The position numbers were made by a program, and so were the translations under genes. From Rhypophila decipiens (Eukaryota > Ascomycota > Sordariomycetes > Sordariales > Naviculisporaceae), in NCBI GenBank assembly GCA_033297075.1, contig MU858145.1, forward strand, positions 62,001 through 126,000: a DNA stretch of 64,000 nt, given 5' to 3'. The notes under the pieces were generated by a model that worked only from the letters and a program-made list of their open reading frames with translations, made no database searches and was not told the origin of the DNA. Below, one piece after another: positions 24,888 through 35,904 of the stretch. The number at the start of each line of letters is the position of its first letter. Position 1 is the stretch's first letter.

Positions 24888-26349
24888 TCACAACCGTGGA
24901 TGGATGCCGCGTCTTCCGCTTTCTTCTTTCTCGCCAGTCCACTCTGCCTCGATAAAGTACAAGGCGCTGGTCTGCGGCTTCCAGACTCGTGTCACCTGGT
25001 ATCTGCCGTCGGCGCGAGCAAACAAGTCAGTCCATTCGCCCACTTCTCTCTCGCGCGAGTTCATCGTGGTCGCAACAAACAAGTCTCCCATTCGTAGGTA
25101 GCGCTCCTCGACCCGTCCGACCGTCCCCTTCTCCGGCATTGCTCCGTCGTTGATGATGACGCGGCTTCCCTTACCAAGTGCTGGAACGAGGGCTTGCAGT
25201 ATCTTGACGCAGTATTTATCAGAGAAGCAGTGGAAGACGATGCGAAAGAAGTAGACGTCTGCAACCACGGGCTGAGGCTCGAGCATGTCGTGAGCTGTCA
25301 GCTTCACCCGGTCCGCAAGCTCAGGGGGAACGGTGCCAATGGACTCTGGTGTCCGCATTCCAGCTTTGTCCTGGACGATGAACTTCAGGCGAGGATGCGC
25401 CCTTGCAATCGCCATGGCCACGTCCCCTTGGTTGCCACCCATCTTATCAAACTTGTCAGCACTCTCTCGTATGCTATGCTACAGAGGACAGCTCACATCA
25501 ACGACTGTTTTATCACCCAATTCTCCCCAAGGGTAGCCCGCTACCACCTGGTCCAGCCCAGACATTGCCGCCTCTCCATATCCCTTGACAGACGAGTTAT
25601 ATCTGTCGCTCAACCACTGGTTCTCTTTCTGGCTGAGGAAATCGAAGAAGGACAGTTCCGTGTCGTAGGCCACGTTGAAAGGTGCATGATTGGGCTCTTC
25701 GCTCGCAGGCCACTTCTTCAAGGCGCTGACAAAGCTCACAACTGCCGGCCAGATGTTGTCACAGATAAGGCCTACTTGGCTCTCTGCGCTTGCATCTTGG
25801 AGGAGGAGGCGGCTGGCTCGTGTATGGGCCACCTGGTTCTTGGTTGGTTCTGTAAAGATGTGGTTCGTCATGGTCAGCCGCAAGATGCGCCGCAGCATGG
25901 CCACGCCGATGGCTGCCTTGTTCATCTCGACCACCTTTGCCGTGAGATCGTCAAAGGATATGCTGCCCTGGAGTGGGACGGCCTGCGGGACCTTGAATGC
26001 CCAGACGGCATGGAGAGCGGCCATGTCTATGCACTGACTCAGGGGCATTCCAGTCGTCAGTTCTGGCTCAGGGATATATTGGCTCGAGTATGGTCCTTAC
26101 GCTCCAAACCGTCTCTTGCAACATCTTTTTGGGGCCTAAAGAGAGGAGGTAGAGTTCTCTGGTAGCCGATATGAGGTCAAGCCGGGCCATGTAGGGCTCG
26201 ACATCGGACGGCGGAATGGGAAAATCGGCGAGGCCATCGACGTCATGTGAAGTTGCCTCGAGGCCTTTGGAAGCAAGATAATCCGTGATGATACGGGTCT
26301 TTTCGGCAATTTCGCTAGAAACCGACCGCATCCGCTCGAGTGAGGCCAT
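24888..26349 (-). CDS. SAM-dependent O-methyltransferase, COMT-like (family 2)
   Basis: Predicted 446 residues from exons 26349-26101, 26033-25497 and 25442-24888. Both introns are phase 0 (67 and 54 bases); the second splits the SAM-binding loop, and splicing gives TVVDMGGNQGDVAMAIARAH. The N-terminal half has the dimerisation/substrate fold of this family (CIDMAALHAVWAF, LRRILRLTMTNHIF). Later marks are KFIVQDKAG, LTAHDMLEP, the catalytic-His region RIVFHCFSDKYCVKILQALV, and GSRVIINDGAMPE. Relatives methylate phenolic hydroxyls of polyketides and other secondary metabolites; the substrate here is unknown. No polyketide synthase is nearby, so it may act alone or with genes elsewhere. The last codons overlap a possible GTGAGT donor (near 24889), so a further short exon cannot be excluded. 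Confidence 0.88.
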
Positions 26350-27569
26350 TTTGACGGGCTTCAGCTTGGACAGCTAATAAGTGCCTTGCTATATCCCTTT
26401 GGGTCCTTGCGATTATTGAATGGTACGAGAAGTTCGGGGTCCGCTGAAAGACTGGAGTTGGCAGTGTCTGTTCATAAGGTGCGAGATGGGCAAGTGCACA
26501 TTCTCGGTCATGAAATGCCACTTGCTCATCCTTTCAGACCCCTGCTTTTAAGGTTGGTGATTCATGATCTGGTCGAGTCTTTCAGCATGCCAAGGAGAAG
26601 GAGGTAACCCTGAGAGGGAAACAACGAGGTGTACATGATGCCACCTGTGATTTGAAAGCGGCCTTGTGCAGCAATAGCGCGATGCAGGTATCGTAGACAT
26701 TGCGGTTGGTGTATGCTGAAAGTCCGGTCAATAGTGTCGGGTAGTGTTGATACTGAAGTGACGGTATTTGTGTCTCTATCCGGAATAGCAAGTGGCCAAG
26801 AGCTGTATCGAAGGTTGTTGGTCCAGAGTTGCGTCTTTCTTGCATGTGTCACGGGGTACTGGCATATGGTGACAGTACCAGGTACCTCTTGATGCGCTCA
26901 ACCAACCGACTCCCGAGGTTCTTATTGGATAGAGCTGTTCATATGTATCTGGTATGTTACGTGCTCCGTAGCAGGGTAAGTATTAACAACAGGATTGCAG
27001 TGACAAAGAACTGTTTATAACAAGCAGGCAGACCTGGGATTGTGTAAGGAAGAAAGAACTGGAAGGAACCCAAAAGGTAAGTGAGTACCGCATACTTTCG
27101 TTCAATTCATATTACGCTAAGGCCTAACATGGCCTAGTTGCCAGACCTTCCAAAAGGCAAGGGCCGACGAGGCAGCTGCCAGCCGTAATCCATTGGGCAC
27201 AGCTGAAGTCCCAGAACACTTATAACGGACTGGCGACTAAGCCTTATTAAGCCTTAGCGTAATATGAATTGAACGAAATTATGCGGTATCCATACCCCCG
27301 TACCTAAAAATAATGGGTGGGGAATGAGGACCTTAACGGCTCATGAAATACAGTGACGTCATAACCTCAGTGACCCCTGATAAAACAACCATCATCATCG
27401 CCAGCCCTCCCTTTCTCTCAAAGCCTTAAGGCCATCCTGCAAAGAAACGCAACACACGATAAACATCTACTGAATCACTGTCTGATCCATCTTGTGCACC
27501 TCTTGTACCAACTATCCAATATCCCGTCCAAAGCCTAACAAGCGTCAAAGAGTCAAGACAAGCTTCAAA
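26350..27569. other. Divergent intergenic region carrying a MITE
   Basis: Between the starts of the O-methyltransferase (-) and the 84-residue protein gene (+), so it holds both promoters. The MITE at 27086-27288 lies about 740 bases upstream of the former and 280 upstream of the latter. No other gene is supported. Confidence 0.55.
27086..27288. mobile_element. MITE with long terminal inverted repeats (Tc1/mariner-like)
   Basis: A non-coding element of 203 bases including flanking TA dinucleotides. The two ends (27086-27144 and 27230-27288) are inverted repeats of about 59 bases with some six mismatches, four of them C/T transitions. Beginning TACCGCATA and ending with its complement, it leaves an 85-base centre. 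A TA on each side fits the TA target-site duplication of Tc1/mariner/pogo-type elements, which would mobilise it in trans. There is no coding capacity. The transcript could fold into one long hairpin. Superfamily is inferred from the TA and structure only. Confidence 0.85.
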
Positions 27570-27824
27570 ATGTCCGACATCCTCTCAGCCGTCAAAGACG
27601 CCATCAACCCAAAGCGTCGCGAACAAGCAACCACTCCCGGCATGTACGACCCTCACGAGCGTGGTCCTTACCCAGATCATCCGTCCCAAGCAGTGCGCGA
27701 TTCGAGCAGTCAGGTCCAGCCTCCCGAGACTTCAGGCGTGGACTCATCATCATCGGATCAGCTAAATAATAAATCTTCTGGGTCCGGCGCTGTGCAGGAT
27801 AAGACAGATGGCAAGCAGAAATAA
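27570..27824 (+). CDS. Small hydrophilic fungal protein (84 aa)
   Basis: Single-exon frame of 84 residues starting MSDILSAVKDAINPKRREQ, preceded by TTCAAAATG, a good start context. Longer in-frame extension upstream lacks an obvious reason to be used. The protein has no cysteine, membrane segment or signal, is rich in Ser, Asp, Lys and Gln, and contains MYDPHERGPYPDHPSQAVRD. It resembles short, conserved, probably disordered fungal proteins thought to be stress- or spore-related. That relation is an impression from composition and the DPHERGPYPDHP motif, not a firm family assignment. A MITE ends about 280 bases upstream and may be part of its regulatory region. Confidence 0.7.
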   Translation: MSDILSAVKDAINPKRREQATTPGMYDPHERGPYPDHPSQAVRDSSSQVQPPETSGVDSSSSDQLNNKSSGSGAVQDKTDGKQK

Positions 27825-28151
27825 TGGCGGAGGGGTCTAGTTGAGCAATGAGAAAAATGGTTGGCGGCGGGACAATCGAGCTGTCCCACACATGATGCCA
27901 TTGCTTTTGTTTGTTAGGACTTGGGAGTATAAGCGCTATCAAATACCACGCGATGCCTAAAAACAGATGAAGAGAAATTCCCACAGTGTTCACTGGTCAG
28001 TCTTGGATCGTAAATCTCTTTATTACAAGGAGTATCCTTTCAGATCATTCTGTCAAGGTTGAAATGACCTAATCTCTTGGAGGATCAAGTAGCTTTCAGC
28101 CCCCAAGGAGGTCGGTCGGCCATCCATTCCTGTCCCCATCTAATATCCGGG
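27825..28151. other. Short convergent intergenic stretch
   Basis: 327 bases between the 84-residue protein gene (+) and the HET relic (-). It presumably contains 3' UTRs. Nothing else is visible. Confidence 0.5.
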
Positions 28152-29625
28152 TCATCCAAGTCGAATTCGTTTCCGGGTCCAAGGCAGCTTCTTCCAGGCC
28201 TTATCTTGTGCAGGAAAGATCAAGGTACCGACACGATAGGCGGCTTTGTCGACCCAGTCGATAACCAGCAGATAATGGCACCTCTCTTGTCGCCCAGCAG
28301 TTTCCCAACTAGATTCGTACAAGAGTACGCAGTCCCATACGGCCCTGGCCCCCAGTCTTGTCATCAAATAACCTGGGAATCGCTCCGCTGTGTCGAATCG
28401 AGGAAATCCAAGTATCTGGGGCTCTTCGGTGCCACGGTGCGGTGACCTGGGGTGACAAATACAAACACCATACAGATTATGGGCGAGTTCCAGGAATAAA
28501 AATTGATATACCTTGGCCTTCACCACGAGAAAGGGCGATAGCTCAGGTATTACTCGCGTATTGTAGTCTCGTAGTGCAGAGGCCGCTAGGGTCATGAGGT
28601 CGAAGTAGAGGACGTTTCCCTGACTGTCTGGATGGCTCTCAACCATGAACCTGGTCTCACACTTGAAACTGGCTCTGGGGAAACCAAATATCTGCCCGAA
28701 TCCCACATCGCCGCCCGACGCCACCCACGACCACCGCGGGAAACCTCGCCACGGCTCTCGGAAAACTGCTTTTCTGTCCGGGCCTGGTGGCTGCCAAAAC
28801 AAACCACGAGCAAAAGCGAAGTCAAAATTCCGTGAAGTCGGCGCATCGAGCCCCCGGAACGGGGGTGTATAAAGAGGCAAGCCGTGATAGGATGCGAACC
28901 CTGAACGCGACAGCAGCCCCCGGAAAGCGTTGAGTCGGTCCACTTCGTAAGTGAGTTCGCGTCGGGAATAGACTTCAATGTGATGTACCAGCATCGAAAT
29001 TGACCACGTTTCCCGTCTTATTAGCGGTGGCAGAATCGGGGTTTGCTTTTCCGTGTGAAGAACAGCCTCGATGGACTCGGTGGTCGGACAGACAAAATAG
29101 ACCTGGTGGTCCGTAAAGTACAGACAACGACGGGAAAGATGGGCCTCCTGATACGTCCAGCCCCGGGTGGACCATACCGATGGCTCGACCGCGTGCTCTC
29201 GCGAGGGTAGCGGAGGATGGAGCTCTAGCGTGCCCCAGGTTGAGCACAACGGCGATAGCATCCTCAATGACGGCCGGCACCCCTTTCGCAGGCAGGCTGT
29301 GTGGGTTCTTTGGTTCAGCCTTGTTTGCGCCTGGTTCAAGTGGCCCCCAAACGTAGCTGAGGGCAAAGTATTTGCAAGGATGGAGGTCAACAGGTAGTTG
29401 GACGATTGCTCTTGTGGAACAGTCAACGCAGCGTAATGGAGCCGACATGCTCGACCAGTCCCTGTCCCACCGACAAGAAGGCCCATGCCGCATGTCGCAG
29501 ATGGTCAACCACGCTTTCAAACGATCATAATTGACCCGTTCGAGATGCACAGAAGACACTCCCAAGAGCTGGCTAAGGGGCTGGCTGTTGCGATCAGCCG
29601 ACTGACGATCGAGAAATCGAGGCAC
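28152..29625 (-). pseudogene. Eroded HET-domain (heterokaryon incompatibility) gene
   Basis: Two frames together show a HET protein. The first (from about 29625) reads CKYFALSYVWG and LPAKGVPAVIEDAIAVVLNLG, the usual start of a HET domain. The second (to the stop at 28152) reads SVWSTRGWTYQEAHLSRR, CLYFTDHQVYFVC, a C-terminal region with RWSWVA, and an end in RKRIRLG. The middle of the domain, normally containing YLWVD-type and IYxxA-type motifs and about 100 residues, is missing, and the frame changes near 29215-29235. No GT-AG pair can supply the lost part. The 5' frame also lacks a suitable ATG (only GTG at 29625). HET genes trigger cell death after fusion of unlike strains. This copy looks inactive, with an otherwise intact C-terminal half. 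Confidence 0.8.
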
Positions 29626-30495
29626 AATAAAACCCCCAGCAGCTCTCAGCTGCCATAAATAACAGTCCGTCGTTGGAGATTTTTGACACCGGGGGTTTGG
29701 AGGGACGTCTTCAAAAACACCGAGGACGACTGGGCCTGATACGCTGTGGTCACTCGTCGGCTTGCCGTCACCAAACCCGGGGACCTGCGGGGCCGTGAAG
29801 GTCTACTTCGGGATGGCTCGAGGACGCGAAATCCATCATGGCGGCCACATCATAGAACAAGCGACAAGCGACAAGCGACACAGGCTGTCCCAGGGCTGAG
29901 TCTGCCGAGTTTGCAGACCAGACGACCTTGGATGGGTAGCGATGCTGGAGTTGTAGGGCTGAAGATGTCTCAAAAGTCTATGTTCTGACATCGGGAACAT
30001 AGTGTAGAGCATTGCTGCCTCCCACTTTGTTTCCGGCGTAAGACGTCGGTTCTTCGAGCTGACTCCGGGCGCTTATCAGGTATCGCAGTCGGTGGATGTA
30101 GGTGGGATTTCCTACCCACACGAGGTCGTAAAGTTGGTGTCATGGGCTTGACGAAATGGGCCTACTACGGTGTATTGATTGGGCGTTTGAAAGAAATGGA
30201 ACTTGACGAATATCGAAATTGAGAAGCGAAGGCAGGTAAAGGACTAAGATGAAGAGAACTAGACATAAGCGCCTGCAAGTTTCAGCTTTTTTTCTCAGCG
30301 CTGCTTTCAAACATTCACCAACTGCAGCACCTGGTTCAAGACTGAATTTGATGCCCTGCACCGCCACCTCAATAGTCAAGACGGTGGGAAAATATCAGGT
30401 GCATACTTCAAGTTTTAAAAGTAACCATTGCTACCCCATACGTGCCCGATATTGTTGCCATATAAACCATTAGCCCGCTCCGGTCTTCTTCGCAC
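29626..30495. other. Intergenic, 0.87 kb
   Basis: Between the HET relic and a small secreted protein gene. It has a 7-bp ACAAGCG unit in three tandem copies (29857-29877). An ATG at about 29684 in another frame (MAAESCWGF) might be the old HET start before a frameshift. No independent gene is supported. Confidence 0.45.
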
Positions 30496-31268
30496 CTAAA
30501 CGCATGGTCCGTCATGCAGAATAGTATGCTCCGGGGCTCTATCCCCTTCAAAGGGAATCTGCACCAGGATGGTCGGCTCCGTGTTGCTCGGGAACTCGGT
30601 ATAATGTCCGGCAATGGTGCTCACCGACTTGAGATCTGCTGCAATGACAACCGAGGACTTGAGCGTTCCTGGCATGATGTAGGCCACATGCGTTTCCGGC
30701 CTTTTGGCCTTGGCATTCTTGGCATGGTCATTGGTTGCTGCCTCTACTATCGTGGGAAGTTGGTGTTGTTGTTCGGTACTGATTAACATGGACTCATTTA
30801 TCTCGTGGGAGTGCATCGTTCCCTCCCTTCCTCCGGTCTGCAGGTACATACCGGTGGCTGGATCCGTAGCAGGAGCAGGCGACGTGATCCGGATAAGACC
30901 GTTTAGAATGACTGAGAGCCTGGTTGAATACGCAGGCAGATTACAGTCAGATTTTGATCTTCAAGACGGTTGACGTCTGAAAGGGAGACCAAGACTTACT
31001 GAACGTGGGGAGCCCAGGCCTCACCGACATGCGTCTTGGGCTCGATCCTCGACCAAGTTGCCACTGTGGTGTTTCCGACGGGATAATTAGCCGCCTGCAT
31101 GGCATCGATGGGGATAGAGGCGAGTTGCCAGCATTGAAGGACAGAGTAGCCATCCCGTGACGAAATGGCTGTGACGTTTAAGGGGGTGTGAGCTAGACCA
31201 GTATCATCAAGTCCAAGAACCAAGGAGGCAGCAAACATGCCAAAAGTAAAACGGAGACTTGGACGCAT
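30496..31268 (-). CDS. Small secreted cupin-like protein
   Basis: Predicted 230 residues from exons 31268-31000 and 30919-30496, with an 80-base phase-2 intron (GTAAGT donor, AACCAG acceptor) joining APHVQ to LSVILNGLIRITSP. The start at 31268 is preferred because MRPSLRFTFGMFAASLVLG is a good secretion signal; an upstream in-frame ATG at 31349 would spoil it. Motifs such as SVLQCWQLASIPIDA, HYTEFPSNTEPTILVQIPF and PEHTILHDGPC match a fungal family of small secreted proteins with a cupin-like barrel, whose function is unknown. Between the glycine-rich turn (TGGREGTMHSHEINES) and SSVVIAADLKSVS there are about 40 extra residues. These could be a real insertion or an in-frame intron (candidate GTACCG at about 30783 to TGCCAG at about 30673). 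Confidence 0.75.
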
Positions 31269-31861
31269 GTTGACACCTGGAAACATACAGCGACGTGATT
31301 TCGATAAAAGTGATGGAAAGGGGGAGTAAGAGAAGTCTGCGGGTGACATTGGAGTATTTCGATGCGTCTCTAGTTCTACAGGGACGGGACAGGATGTCCG
31401 GGCTGCAAGCCATCTACTACCTTAGTATTCAAGCGCTGAGCCCATAGAGCATAAAGAGTATGCAGTGGTTTCAGCCACTAAATACGGACGTCCGGAGAAC
31501 ATTTGGCGTGTGGAACAACAATTACCTAATTTCGAGACATAATATAAATGGAGCACTAGGATGTGGACTTGCAAACGCTCAAGTTGTATGAGAGTGGCCA
31601 TGGAGAAGAAATGTTTGGTTGCTAAAAATGCCTAGAAAGAGTACTACACAGCGAATGACTCCCCATAAGCCTCCAAAATATCCGTCGAGGCTCTATCCGT
31701 CAGGGGACGACGACCTGCGTACGCAACTCAAGTTAGCATTGGTGCCTAGTATTTGTATCCACGTGAAGGAGATCTCACTTGCGTGATGATGATGGACCGA
31801 CTAAGACTTAAGGAGGGCCGCAAGAACGGCACCTTCCCGAGCAAGGGTCGCACAGGCAAGT
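31269..31861. other. Intergenic, 0.6 kb
   Basis: Promoter side of the secreted cupin-like gene. Possible short downstream exons of the next small gene could fall at about 31700-31800 on the minus strand. Otherwise nothing is recognised. Confidence 0.45.
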
Positions 31862-31990
31862 TCAGATACCTCGAGCCACAAGTTCGTCTTCGGCGGCCCT
31901 CTCGAGAGCACTGCCGGCCGGGGAGATGGGCGAGGCCAGGGCGGTAAGAGCCGAGCCGAGAATGAGCAGGGTGATGGCTTGGAACTTCAT
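31862..31990 (-). CDS. Very small secreted peptide (about 42 aa)
   Basis: The ATG at 31988-31990 starts MKFQAITLLILGSALTALAS, a textbook signal peptide, followed by PISPAGSALERAAEDELVARGI and a stop at 31862. A TATAAA lies about 110 bases upstream on the same strand. After cleavage only about 20 residues would remain, with an Ala/Glu-rich acidic stretch. A GTATCT at 31869 could be a donor and extend the peptide by one or two short exons ending in a Ser-rich tail, using an acceptor near 31802 and another near 31712 (with a CTAAC branch site). The gene is likely real because signal, start context and TATA box agree. The exact 3' end is uncertain. Function unknown; an effector- or pheromone-like role would be speculation. 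Confidence 0.55.
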   Translation of the reverse strand: MKFQAITLLILGSALTALASPISPAGSALERAAEDELVARGI

Positions 31991-33902
31991 TTTTTTCGAC
32001 TGAATGTAGACAAACGAGGTGGTCAAGATGGAGATTTGCGAGTTGGGTTGATGGAGAAGGTGAGTTGAACCAGATGAAAAACAAGAAGGCCCAGAGGTCT
32101 TTATACACCGTGGGGCTCTAGTAACTCTATAGCTATGTTCTTGATATATCACCGAGCAGAAATCGAGGCTTCCAGGCATGGGATCAGAGCCTTATCGACA
32201 ACACGGTCCAATCCGGTGAAAGTCCGAGAACTGAGCAACGTCATAACCGTCAGCTCTTTCCATACCTTAGGCAGGACTGGCCCTCTTAGGCAGGTGCATT
32301 TGTGTCATGAAACCGGGAGAGTGAGAGACATACTGGAGATTTCCGAAGTCACGAATCATATTCCCTGTCACCGTTGCTTCCTTCAGAAAGTGACCCGGCT
32401 GATGTTGCCATTATCTCCCAGATGTTCTCATCGGGGACTGTGCCTCTTCTCTGTGAATTAGCAAGATACCAGGTCATGAGCTACCTGCTACCAACGTAAT
32501 GTGAGTAGGGTCTCAATGGACCGCCAATGCACCTTCTTTCTCTAGATCTTGCTGTACGACAAGCCCAACTTTTCACCGTCATCTGCCCCCTTCGCATTTA
32601 TGAGCGAGCATTATTCGACTAACAAGGAAACACAGACCGAACTGCTTTTGGGCCGGTTACACTCTACGCCAAATGTTCCCCGTACGCGTCTCTTGAGTCA
32701 AGAGTCTTGTTCTCGACGGGCTCGTCAGTGCGACCCATTTGTCCGCGAATATTAGCCAAGAATGGCCGGAACGACCTCCAAGACGCAAGAGTCGTATAAA
32801 CAGACTCGTAGACATATCCTTGCTTTTACTAACAGGTATTCATGACGATTAGGGTTAGAGGGGGGATGTCATGATGACTTCCTTATAATCGCCTTGGATG
32901 AACGAAGCTAGCGACCAATCAGCAAACTCCACCGGCTGCCCGAACTCGTCGCCGGCAGTGTTCCGAAGAAGCCAAGTCAAGCCAATCTGAACCCCCTTTT
33001 GGCTTAGATTGAACTATTACAGGCCAAATTGACTTGTGAGTTGGTTCAATTTAATTGATATGATATACCTGAAGTACTTCAATTGCCAGGAAATTGGTGG
33101 AAAATGAAGCTATTCCCAGTTTCCGAGGGTAATAGTCAATACAGGGTTAGGGTTATATATGGGGATTCCACCAGTTCAAGTAACCCAAGCAATCCAAAGT
33201 CAAGTGATAGCTAGATTGAGTAGGTTTGACAGTATCTTTGGCCTCTTTAGGTTAGACTGTATTCAACTGTCGGTTTGCCTTAGCTTTCTGTTACTTGGCT
33301 TGTTCGGAAACCTGCTCGTCGGGGTTGTCTGATCTGATCGTGGGACTTTTGATACGCCGCGTTTCCGTAACTGTGACCAGGAACGAACCCGAGCGATGCG
33401 AGACTTGGCGGTCCCCACTCCTGGCCAAGCGAGCGAATCAACCCCGTCTTGTCTTCCCGCGGACCGCACCGCAAGCGAATGCGAGAGCCAGTCGGGATCG
33501 GCATATTCTTGCTCCGATCGTACTGTACACCACCTGCACCCAACCGGACGGTGTCTCCGTGTCGCCTTTCAAGTGACGTTGGCACTTGGACTTGAGAAAC
33601 AGATCGGGTCATTCATAAATATCTCCCCCCTGACGATTACGTGGTGCCCAGCGACGTCAGTCAAACTCACAATGCTTTCAAGATGCGGTGGTGCCGAGGC
33701 CGCCGACTGAGATAGGCGAATGCGAGCGGTCCGGTCGAGGCCACCAAGGTGTTGATATCTCCAACACTGGCGCCAACGAGCCGCCCTTATTTAAACGGCC
33801 TTTAAATCCCTCCCAGAATTATTTTCAACCAGTCTTCTTCATCTCAGCCTCAAGCGTTCATACATTACCGGGTGCTCCTCTTCAAACACCACTACGACAA
33901 AA
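31991..33902. other. Intergenic, 1.9 kb, with telomere-like motifs
   Basis: Divergent space between the small secreted peptide (-) and the DUF4188 gene (+). It holds two short telomere-like strings, TTAGGGTTAG (32849-32858) and GGGTTAGGGTT (33144-33154), and a moderately AT-rich stretch between them. No gene is supported. Confidence 0.5.
32100..32105 (-). promoter_or_regulatory. Putative TATA box of the small secreted peptide gene
   Basis: TATAAA on the minus strand (within GTATAAAG), about 110 bases before the ATG at 31990. Distance and sequence fit a focused fungal promoter. No transcript data support it. Confidence 0.45.
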
Positions 33903-34948
33903 ATGTCCTCCCCGGCGTTCAGAAACGTCTTTGAGCCACAAGCTGGACGGGCCACACGCAAGATTGAAAACGCTGGTGTAAGTCCATCCCATCACTCTGG
34001 GGCATAGGCATGAAATTCCTAACACAGCCCCAAACACAGGCGTCCATCCTCAAGGACTCATTCCGCCTGTCGACGCTTTTCCTCATCGGCGCCCTGGTCC
34101 AGTCCATCCTCTTCCTCGTCCTTCCCGCCAGATATGCCCTCCTACCCACGGTGATACTCCTCCTACACGCCCTGATCACCACCATCATCGAGGTCCGCTC
34201 TCCAGCTGCATGGGCAGCGGGCACGGGGAAAGATTTGGTTCCGTACAAAGTGTCGGCTCAAATTCCCAACCAGTCGTACAGCCCATCCTCCAATGAAGCA
34301 TCCATCTTCGGCTCAACCCCGGCCGACAAGGGAATAGTCGTGCTCCATCTTGGAGTCCGCTTCAACCACCCGCTGGGCGTCCTATGTCCCGGAGGCAAGG
34401 AGATGGGCGACCACAAGAAAGCATGCGACGAGCGAGTCATGGCGCACATTGAATCCTCGGACAACGATTTTGGATGTCTGGGCATCTCAAGCTGGCAGGC
34501 CGTCGACGAGGGCGAGTCCCACAGCACCATGCTGAGCGTCTACTATTTCCGCGACATGGACGGACTGAACCGCTTCGCCCATGACGCTGTCCATCGCAAG
34601 GCCTGGGACTACTACGCCAAGGAGTTCTACACCAAGCAGACTGACGGAATGGAGGGCTGGAAGGGCAGACATATTGGAGTCTATCACGAGGCGTTTTATG
34701 CCCCTCCTGGCATGTGGGAGACTATCTATGCGAATATGCAGCCGACCATGTTGGGCAGGGCCATGGCACCGGTGAAGAATCAGGATACTGGCAAGACTGA
34801 GTGGGTTGGTACGCTGGTTGATGCGCGCCACAAGGCCCTAAGGAGTCAATGGGGAAGGATGGGACGCTCAGTTGGAGACAGGTATCCATCTGGCGGTGGA
34901 GGGGGCCGAGATGGTTATGGTACTTTGAAGGGAGATGTTGGATACTGA
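33903..34948 (+). CDS. DUF4188-family (monooxygenase-like) membrane protein
   Basis: Predicted 327 residues from exons 33903-33977 and 34040-34948. The 62-base phase-0 intron (GTAAGT donor, CACAG acceptor) joins RKIENAG to ASILKDSFRL. The ATG has an ACAAAAATG context. Two close hydrophobic segments (STLFLIGALVQSILFLVLPA and LLPTVILLLHALITTIIEV) anchor the N terminus. The soluble part reads GIVVLHLGVRFNHPLGVLCP, SWQAVDEGESHSTMLSVYYF, FAHDAVHRKAWDYYA and HIGVYHEAFYAPPGMWETIY. These match the DUF4188/monooxygenase family, a dimeric alpha-beta barrel type related to heme-degrading or antibiotic-biosynthesis monooxygenases. Substrate and cofactor are unknown; members often sit near secondary-metabolite genes. 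The tail is Gly/Arg-rich. Confidence 0.82.
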
Positions 34949-35904
34949 TGAGCGGGCGAGAAACTGTTTAATCGGTGGATTGCTCTCTTGGGTTGGATTC
35001 TTTCTCTTTTTCTGGCTTTCGGGTTCTTCTATTTGATTGGTCTTTCTTGTTGTTTGTTTGTTTGTGCCTTTTTTGCATTGCTCGGAGTTGGGAGCAAGCT
35101 CGCTTTTGATTACCACCCGGGCGAATCTTTGTAATAGAATGAGTATCTCAGTTGTCATTTCAAGCCTGTTCGATCCCAGAATGCTTTATGGCCCAGAGTC
35201 GATTCCAATAGTTCGAGATATTGCCAGAACAAGGGTCCTCGGCAAGCCCTCCAGAACATTCCTTTTTCTCTCCAAAAATAGGCATCATCAATGATTTGCA
35301 TAAACCAGCACCAGGACAAACTCCACAACCCAGACCTGGGTACCACGATAGCTTGAGAACGGCACACAGATTCGGCACGCAAGCGAGAGAGTGTGTGTCA
35401 TAAAACAAGCATTATACGTCGCATTTCCCCGGACCCGACAACTCCTCACCAAAACCGGGGATAACCGGGGCGTGTCGTCTGCAAGAAATTCGGAGCTAGG
35501 CTTGACAGCAGTCCAAAGATCTCGACCGTTGCCGGAGGCACATGTTCCGAGGTGGCCACCACCACCAGTACCACCGCAATTTTCAGGCGACAACTAGTGG
35601 CAACCAAATGGAAACACATCCCGAACACTCGGCACGTAAGCAGCAAGCAAGTTGGACTCGTATCTTCTGTTAACTTGGGAAAACAAGTCCAAGATCAAGT
35701 CAAGTGCCGATTTGCAGACAATGAAACTCTTACCACGCCTTTTGATACTATCCGAATCGATGGGTATAACTATGAACAAACCTTCTTTGCCAGCCTCCAT
35801 AATGCATTAAATCATTACTCAAACATAAACTTGAAGTAGTAGAAGAATAAAGAAAAACAAGAGAGTGATCAACCGTGCAACTCCAACTCCATCCCGGTAT
35901 GTTA
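34949..35904. other. Convergent intergenic region
   Basis: 956 bases between the 3' ends of the DUF4188 gene (+) and the sugar porter (-). T-rich tracts just after 34980 are compatible with 3' processing. No gene seen. Confidence 0.5.

Noticed and set aside
25194..26165. Long plus-strand frame of 323 codons
   Set aside because: It lies opposite the O-methyltransferase exons, crosses both of its introns and has no family character; an antisense shadow.
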